Of a stretch of DNA of 64,000 nucleotides, positions 58,156 through 64,000 are shown in pieces; positions within the stretch are counted from its first letter, which is position 1; every line of letters starts with the position of its first letter. The notes beneath the pieces were generated by a model. It searched no databases and was not told where the DNA came from. It saw only the letters and a list, made by a program, of their open reading frames with translations. The translations under genes and the position numbers were made by a program. Origin of the DNA: Heterodera schachtii (lineage: Eukaryota > Nematoda > Chromadorea > Rhabditida > Heteroderidae). Location of the stretch: the NCBI GenBank assembly GCA_023374025.1, contig SIJG01000026.1, positions 172,584-236,583 of the forward strand, given 5' to 3'.

Positions 58156-61100
58156 AATCAAATAAAAGGTTTTCTAAAAAGAATATCAACTTGAATTACG
58201 AAAAAAACAATTTTTTGCTTTTAAATTTTATAAATAATTTAAATGTTTCTAATTATATTGTTGTTATATTGACAAAAATATTTAGCTATTAAATATATAA
58301 ATTTTTTGAAAATATGTAAGTTCTTGGTAGCAGTTTCACACAAAAATGGCCATTTTGAGGATTTTTTCTAAAAAATCCGCAAAAATCATCAAATTTCTCA
58401 AAAATCATCAAAACCAGTCTTGAAATTGGACCGCACCGCCATTTGGACCAGTGCATCAAAATGCTTTTGTAAAAATCACTTTTCTTCACATCGTGCATCG
58501 ATAAAGGTTTAAAATCTTCTTGTTAACCAAATTAAATTAAATGTAATAAATATTTTTAAGGAAAGACCCAAAGCGTTTATCTGTGAATTATTTTCTTAAA
58601 AGGGAGGAAGTAATAAATGAAAAAATTGCTGCTAAAATAAAACATCTTAAAATAAAGATAAAAATTTGGATTTCTACTCAAAATAATTAACAAAAAATTT
58701 AAATTAACAAATAATTTAAATAAAAGATAATGAATAAATATGATTATTAATTAAAAGTGAAATTCTAAGTTTTATTTTTTATCATTATAAAGCTTGAAAA
58801 TGTTGGAACATTCATGTCCCAAAATACTTGAAATATACTGCGACACAAGACAATTATTAATATAAAATTAAATATATCACATTGAATATGAAATGGAAGT
58901 ATATTTTAATAATATGAATAGGTAATCAAAATTTTACTTAAAAAATAATTATTAACTTTTGATTAATGGCCGATGGCTTTGAAGTCGCTTTTGCATGGAA
59001 TAAATGTTTTTGCATGATTGATGCGTGAGATTAATTTAGAAAAGAAGCAAAACGTATTTTGAATAAATATTTTATCTGATTAATCATTCACAAAAGCGGG
59101 GAGATTAACTGAAAATAATATTTTTATAGCTAAATATTTATTGGTATGAGATTTCAACGAGATTATGCTAAATTCATAAATATTATGCAATAAAAGGAAA
59201 AATTATAATTGGTTAAAACTCCAGAGATTTTTAAAATCAAATTCGCATAAAAATAAAGAATTAGTTATTTTTGTAAGTAGGAGCAATTTACATAATAATT
59301 TGTAAGTTTCACTATATTTTAATGAGAAAATACGAAATTTAAAACAAAAAATTGTACTATGTTCTCTAATAAAAGAGAGAAAACAAAACATTATCTGAAA
59401 CTTGAAATTATATCGATATCGAATTATTAAATATTTAACAATAGATGAAAGTCTCAAAAAACGTTCACGTAAAAATAAAAATAATAATTTACTTCTCCAC
59501 CGCTTGTTATCATCGACCACAAATTGAAATCCGGGATATGGTCAGTTTTTGAATTAAAAAAGTATATTGAATATGAAAAAAGATTTTGAAAAAAAAATTA
59601 AAGTTAATTTCATTAAATCCAATATAAAAAGTAGAAAATAAAGAGTTAAGTTAGAATAGTAATATTATGTTAAATTTATAATTCAATTTGAAAATGATAA
59701 TTTATATTTTAATAAGTACGAAATGATCTAAATATAAATAATGTTAAAAAGTTAAATTAACTTTAAAACATAACCTTAAAATTGCATCGAAAAAATAATT
59801 TATGTCAATTAAATATTTTTAAAGCAAAAATGAATTTTTTATAACCAAAATTACCTACATTTTAAATAATAAATTTATAAAACCCTTCATTTCTATGGTC
59901 TCTGAAATAAAAATGAGGTTCTCTTACATTTAATAGAAATCCGAAGGAAAATGACCGCAAAAAATGATACGAGGACAAAGGATATTTATATTAAATCAAT
60001 AAAATGAAACTAATTGAAACATAAATTTAATAAACAAACTAATTGATTATACGATTTTTAATTTTTTTATAAAATTAATTAAGAAAAAAATAATTGGTAA
60101 GAATTGATATTTTTAATAAAATATATTATTAATTTGTATAAAAATAAAAATCATGAATTTTCTCAAATAAATTTTTACAGTATAAAGCATTTTCTTCAAA
60201 TAACAAATTTTTATGCAAAAGATAACTTTTTGAGCTTTTACTTTTCTACAAAAACAGTAATCGTTTTAAAATTTAAACATTTCTAATTTAAGCCAAATTG
60301 ACGAAAATTACCGCTCAGAAATCAGAAAGATATGTGATTTCTGCAACATGTATAAAATTTTATTATTATATTGTCAATTCATAAACAAATAAATACTTTA
60401 CCACAAAAAAAGTTTTGCAAAATTTTAAAAAATACAAAACAAAAAAAAAATACATTTTATTTAAAAAATAATTTTATATAAAATAATATATATATATATT
60501 CCTATATAAATATAAAATTTGAAAATTCACTGATTCGCTGATTCATCAATCCTTACGGCGTTCCAATTTGTTAACAATATTTGTGTGATTGCCAAATTTT
60601 ACTTAAGAAATATTATAAGCAATTATTATTTTTTTTATTTAGGATTTTATCGCAATTTAAAATAAGAAAATAAACATTTTCTCTTTAAATACACTAATAA
60701 AGACTGTTTTTTCACTAATTAATATTTAAAAAGACTCTAATCGAGATGTTTCTTGGGAACGAGATAATGGAATATTAAAAATTGATTTAATTCTACTAGT
60801 ATTAAATATAAAGGTAGAAAATAGTTTTTATATAAATGTATTAAAAATTATTTATAATTTAAGGAATATCTGTTAAACGTAAATCTAGGGCCAATCAACT
60901 AATTTTATAAAATGAAAATTCAAACAAAAAATTTAAATAATTAGTCTCCTATAAGAAATCACAAAGTGGATTACAAACTGAAAAAACAATCAATTGCTTA
61001 TTTAAAATTATCTTATTGCAGGCAAACATTAATATAATAATTGTACAATAAAAGCAATGAATCGGTAAAATGGAACAGTAAAAAAAATTGTTATAAAATT

Positions 61101-62906
61101 ATATGCTTATCTTAACATAGTAATGCTAATTTATTTATATAATGGATATGAATATTATGGTATTTTAATTATAAAAAGAATTTTCTTTATTTTGTCACAA
61201 TACAATTCACATTAACCGGTAATATGTAAACTGTGCGCCGATTGTATTCTTGAAATTTTTTTCAAAATAATTGTCAATTAAAACATTGAAAATGTTAAAT
61301 TTGGAAGAAAAAACATTTAATTATTTTTTCCAGACTTATTAATTAGTTCATTTTTATTTATTCATTTCTGTTTTATGTAAACTATTTATTAATGGTTTTT
61401 AATTTACCACTTTCTTATAATTAATTGTTATTTCAGTACTTCGAAGCGGCTTTCATATATTCAAATGACTAAAGTCTGCATAATAATAATACAACAGATT
61501 TATGAATAATAAAATAAATTTACAACAATTAATAAAAATGGATAAAATGAGAAATTATTTTTTTTTAATAAATATATTTTTGTGTTGTCATTCGGAATGC
61601 TTAATTTTTTAATATTTTGTAAGATTTTATTTTATAATGAAAGGAAGTCGGAACAAGGCTAGTCAAGATTGATTTTATTTTATAAAATATTAATAATTGA
61701 AATGATCTGTAAAATGATATACGTACCGCCACATTATATAAGTCATTATGTCTTTGTTATATTTTATGTTTAAATACCATTCGCATAAATTTTCCGGAGC
61801 CAATCCAAGAATTGGCAGGCTTGGGAGCGAAATATCGTTGGTCACTTACCTTTTTACTTAATTTTCATTCAAAATAACAGTTGATATAAAATTGGTAAAA
61901 TATTTAATTCTAATTTTAACTCTTGAAAGCGACTTAACATTGATATTAAATAAATGAATATATGTTGAACTAATTAAATCAATACATAAAAACTCAAAAA
62001 ATATATCCCTAGTTTAAATAAACTAATTTATAAGAATTATAAAAATATATTTTTATTATTAATGTTTTGAATGAAAATTTTTTAATAAAATCATTATTTT
62101 TATAATTAGCAAAGCTTTAAACATATCAAAAAAATTTTTTAGTATTTGTTTATATGTGATTGAACTGAAATATTTTTACAAAAATAAAGACTTATTCAAT
62201 CAATTTCTTTTGGATGTTAATCAATTAATTTTTTTTTAAATTAAAAAATTAAAATTTCAGGTTCGAATGTCGCAAGCAAAGTTAAAAATTATGAATTGCC
62301 GGTAATAAACAACACATGCCCAAAGACATGAGAAATTGAAAATCTTTAAATTTATAAATATTTAAGCCACTTCGAAAACAACCAATTAAAAATCAAATGA
62401 TTGTATAACAATTTAATTTATTAGAAATGAATGCATTTTATCAATAATCGAATTGAATTTCACAAAGTGTAAAAAATTATAAGGTCCAAATAACCTAAAA
62501 CAAAATTAAAAATATAAAAGCATCAAAAGACAAACCATGAATATAATTTAAATACATATTATCATTATTAATAAGAATTATTTTAAGGGATAGAAAAAAT
62601 CAAAAAATTAGAGCAAAGAGAAGAAAAATACAAATTTACTATAAAAACTCTTTGGCAATAAATATTTTATATTCGCTAAAGCATCAGTAAAATGTTTTGT
62701 TTATTGTCCAGAACATGTTTCAAGAAATGAAGTTTTTTAAATAAATAATGAATTTATACAAAGCTAACCTGATCTCTTTTCGTGAGAGAGTTCAAACTTT
62801 TTTTAGAGGAAGAGGTCGTAAAAAATCAATATTTTTTTCATGTCGAAAAATCGTTTAATAAATCATTAAACTAGCGGGTGTGTGCTTGCGAGGGTGCCGC
62901 TGGGGA

Positions 62907-62921
62907 AAGCGCTTCGCGCTT
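62907..62921 (-). terminator. Helitron 3' terminal hairpin
   Basis: A 6-bp perfect stem with loop TTC (plus strand), in a GC-rich context. It is the likely transposition terminator of the Helitron. Confidence 0.55.
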
Positions 62922-63270
62922 CTTGAGCTCCGCTACCTAGGCGCGTTTTAGTCTGTTAGGGTCTTTGCGTCAGCCGACATGCACTTGGTTTCCTCCAATA
63001 ATTGGAGTTGACACATCGCATAGTGCAATGGAAACCGGAAGTGCCCTAACGTTGCACGTCATAGCCCTCCTCCCTCCCTTAGTCCAGGCGTTGGCACGCT
63101 ATTGGGTTGAGCGCTAAATGGCAATTCACCTGAATGCCCATAGAGGGCTGACCGGTTTCATGACCCCGATTCAAGCTTTTCACCACTTTCGCACCCAACA
63201 TAGTGCAGATGGGAATGGGATTGGCATCTCTCCAAAAACCATGTGCCCAACTGCTCTGGACTATAGCTAT

Positions 63271-64000
63271 TTATTGTAACTTGAGCATATTAGTAGCTAC
63301 AATATTAAGCACTTTGGCCTGGCCTTGGGCGTCAACATCCCGGTTGGGAGCATGAACACGGACATTGTTTCCGTCCGTAGCCCGTGAAAAGGCCGTGTAC
63401 AATTGACCGTGGGAAAATACTTCCCTTTCAAGATCAATGCCGACAGTGCGGATTGTTTGGCCCTGACCTTTTTGAATGGTCATAGCGAATGCAGGCTTTA
63501 TTGGGAACTGCAAACGCTCATATTTTATGCCGCCAGGCGATTTGTCTTCATAGACATTTCGTGTTCTTTCAAGAAAGAACTTCACTTGGCCGCCAATAGC
63601 ATTGCTATTGATAACACGACCAATGAGGCGATCATCGCCAAGTTCTTCCAGAACTATGCGGGTGCCATTGATCAGTCCTTCCTTATCACTTTTATTGATA
63701 AGAAGGACGACGACGCATCCGACTTTAAGCCGGAGACTGTGTGGGGGCATGCCCGAGTCTGTGCGCCGGTTCAACGCAGCCACTTCGGACTCGATCTCAT
63801 CGATGTCCAGTGGGCGGTCGTCAAGGGGCTTATCCGTGGACAAGTATTCCCGCATATGACCTGGCACATTCGCCATCATGATGTCGTTGACTTCGTCGCA
63901 CGTGTCAATGTGCGGAGCGAGAATCAAACGATTGAGCAGCTCCTTGTCATTGCCAAGGAGTTGTTGGAAGTTAGGATAGACATAGTCTATCAGCTCTTCC
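63271..64000 (-). CDS. Helitron Rep-helicase, helicase C-terminus (partial)
   Basis: A Pif1-type superfamily 1B helicase domain from a RepHel protein that unwinds DNA in rolling-circle transposition. The frame is open to the window edge; the last codons visible inside are EELIDYVYPNFQQLLGN. Motifs seen are LRLKVGCVVVLLINKSD and LINGTRIV of the 2B region, FAMTIQKGQGQTI (motif V; the usual Ser in KSQGQT is Gly), and VFSHGQLYTAFSRAT (motif VI, with the arginine finger). The stop is at 63271. No disabling break is visible in the 243 codons present. The Rep nuclease and Walker motifs must lie beyond the window. Confidence 0.9.
   Translation of the reverse strand, partial: EELIDYVYPNFQQLLGNDKELLNRLILAPHIDTCDEVNDIMMANVPGHMREYLSTDKPLDDRPLDIDEIESEVAALNRRTDSGMPPHSLRLKVGCVVVLLINKSDKEGLINGTRIVLEELGDDRLIGRVINSNAIGGQVKFFLERTRNVYEDKSPGGIKYERLQFPIKPAFAMTIQKGQGQTIRTVGIDLEREVFSHGQLYTAFSRATDGNNVRVHAPNRDVDAQGQAKVLNIVATNMLKLQ

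Larger units (their letters stand above)
55546..62870. other. AT-rich desert, A-rich on plus, with old duplications
   Basis: About 7.3 kb with no supportable gene. It contains diverged repeats (57264 and 57899; 55945 and 60748) and small GC-richer patches at 58320-58500 and 61795-61845. A 105-codon minus frame (59203-59520) begins at GTG and is hydrophobic AT-driven sequence. Confidence 0.5.
62871..64000 (-). mobile_element. Helitron 3' portion, open at window edge
   Basis: Base composition jumps from AT desert to balanced at 62875. On the minus strand the element reads helicase C-terminus, a roughly 390-bp 3' region, a hairpin AAGCGC-GAA-GCGCTT (62907-62921), and a CTAG end at 62871-62874 followed by T. 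CTRR-type ends with a nearby hairpin and A/T insertion are Helitron features. The hairpin-to-end distance (about 32 bp) is longer than usual, so the exact terminus is provisional. Confidence 0.75.

Noticed and set aside
59203..59520. 105-codon minus-strand frame
   Set aside because: It starts at GTG, has no exon signals, and its composition follows the surrounding AT sequence.

Overview
The window is 64 kb of very AT-rich eukaryotic DNA with almost no host coding sequence. The one plausible host gene has 36-44 nt introns ending in TTTTCAG or TTTTAG. The retrotransposon gag and the Helitron helicase look like nematode elements. Together these suggest a nematode, possibly a plant-parasitic tylenchid with a compact AT-rich genome. 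That assignment is an inference, not a match.

Layout. 1-3180: AT-rich desert with one GC-richer island carrying a poly-G run. 3191-4476: nested and adjacent short DNA transposons. 5915-10812: a complete, recently inserted Ty3/gypsy LTR retrotransposon on the minus strand. It has two identical 246-bp LTRs, a TCTTT target duplication, a polypurine tract and a tRNA-like primer site. Its gag-pol is broken by a YLDD-to-YLDA change, a deletion in the RT thumb region and a one-base frameshift. 14843-15126: a foldback element. 15910-16340: a 70-bp minisatellite. 16747-18812: a secreted-protein gene or recent pseudogene on the plus strand. 18970-21300: small transposon and tRNA-like fragments and a CT-rich tract. 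21300-39270: mostly AT desert, with a mariner-like MITE and further foldback elements. 39281-40056: a 776-bp foldback element. 41675-41936: another MITE. 45100-45430: a GC-rich island ending in a tRNA T-arm. 46085-51128: a decayed gypsy-type element on the minus strand, with a membrane-anchored, envelope-like reading frame upstream of protease-RT-RNase H-integrase. 53150-55345: 2.1 kb of almost pure pyrimidine repeat. 55500-62870: AT desert with diverged duplications. 62871-64000: the 3' end of a Helitron encoding the helicase C-terminus and running off the window edge.

The most distinctive content is a set of short non-autonomous elements. Most have 8-bp target duplications and hAT-like TAG/CAG...CTA/CTG ends. 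Each is built from many direct and inverted copies of its own short word: CCCCGA, CCTGTACCTG, CCGTGAATCGTGAC, ATATGTGCTAAAAA, CGGTTCGCCC. At least six copies have target duplications that can be read directly. No complete, intact transposase was found in the window.
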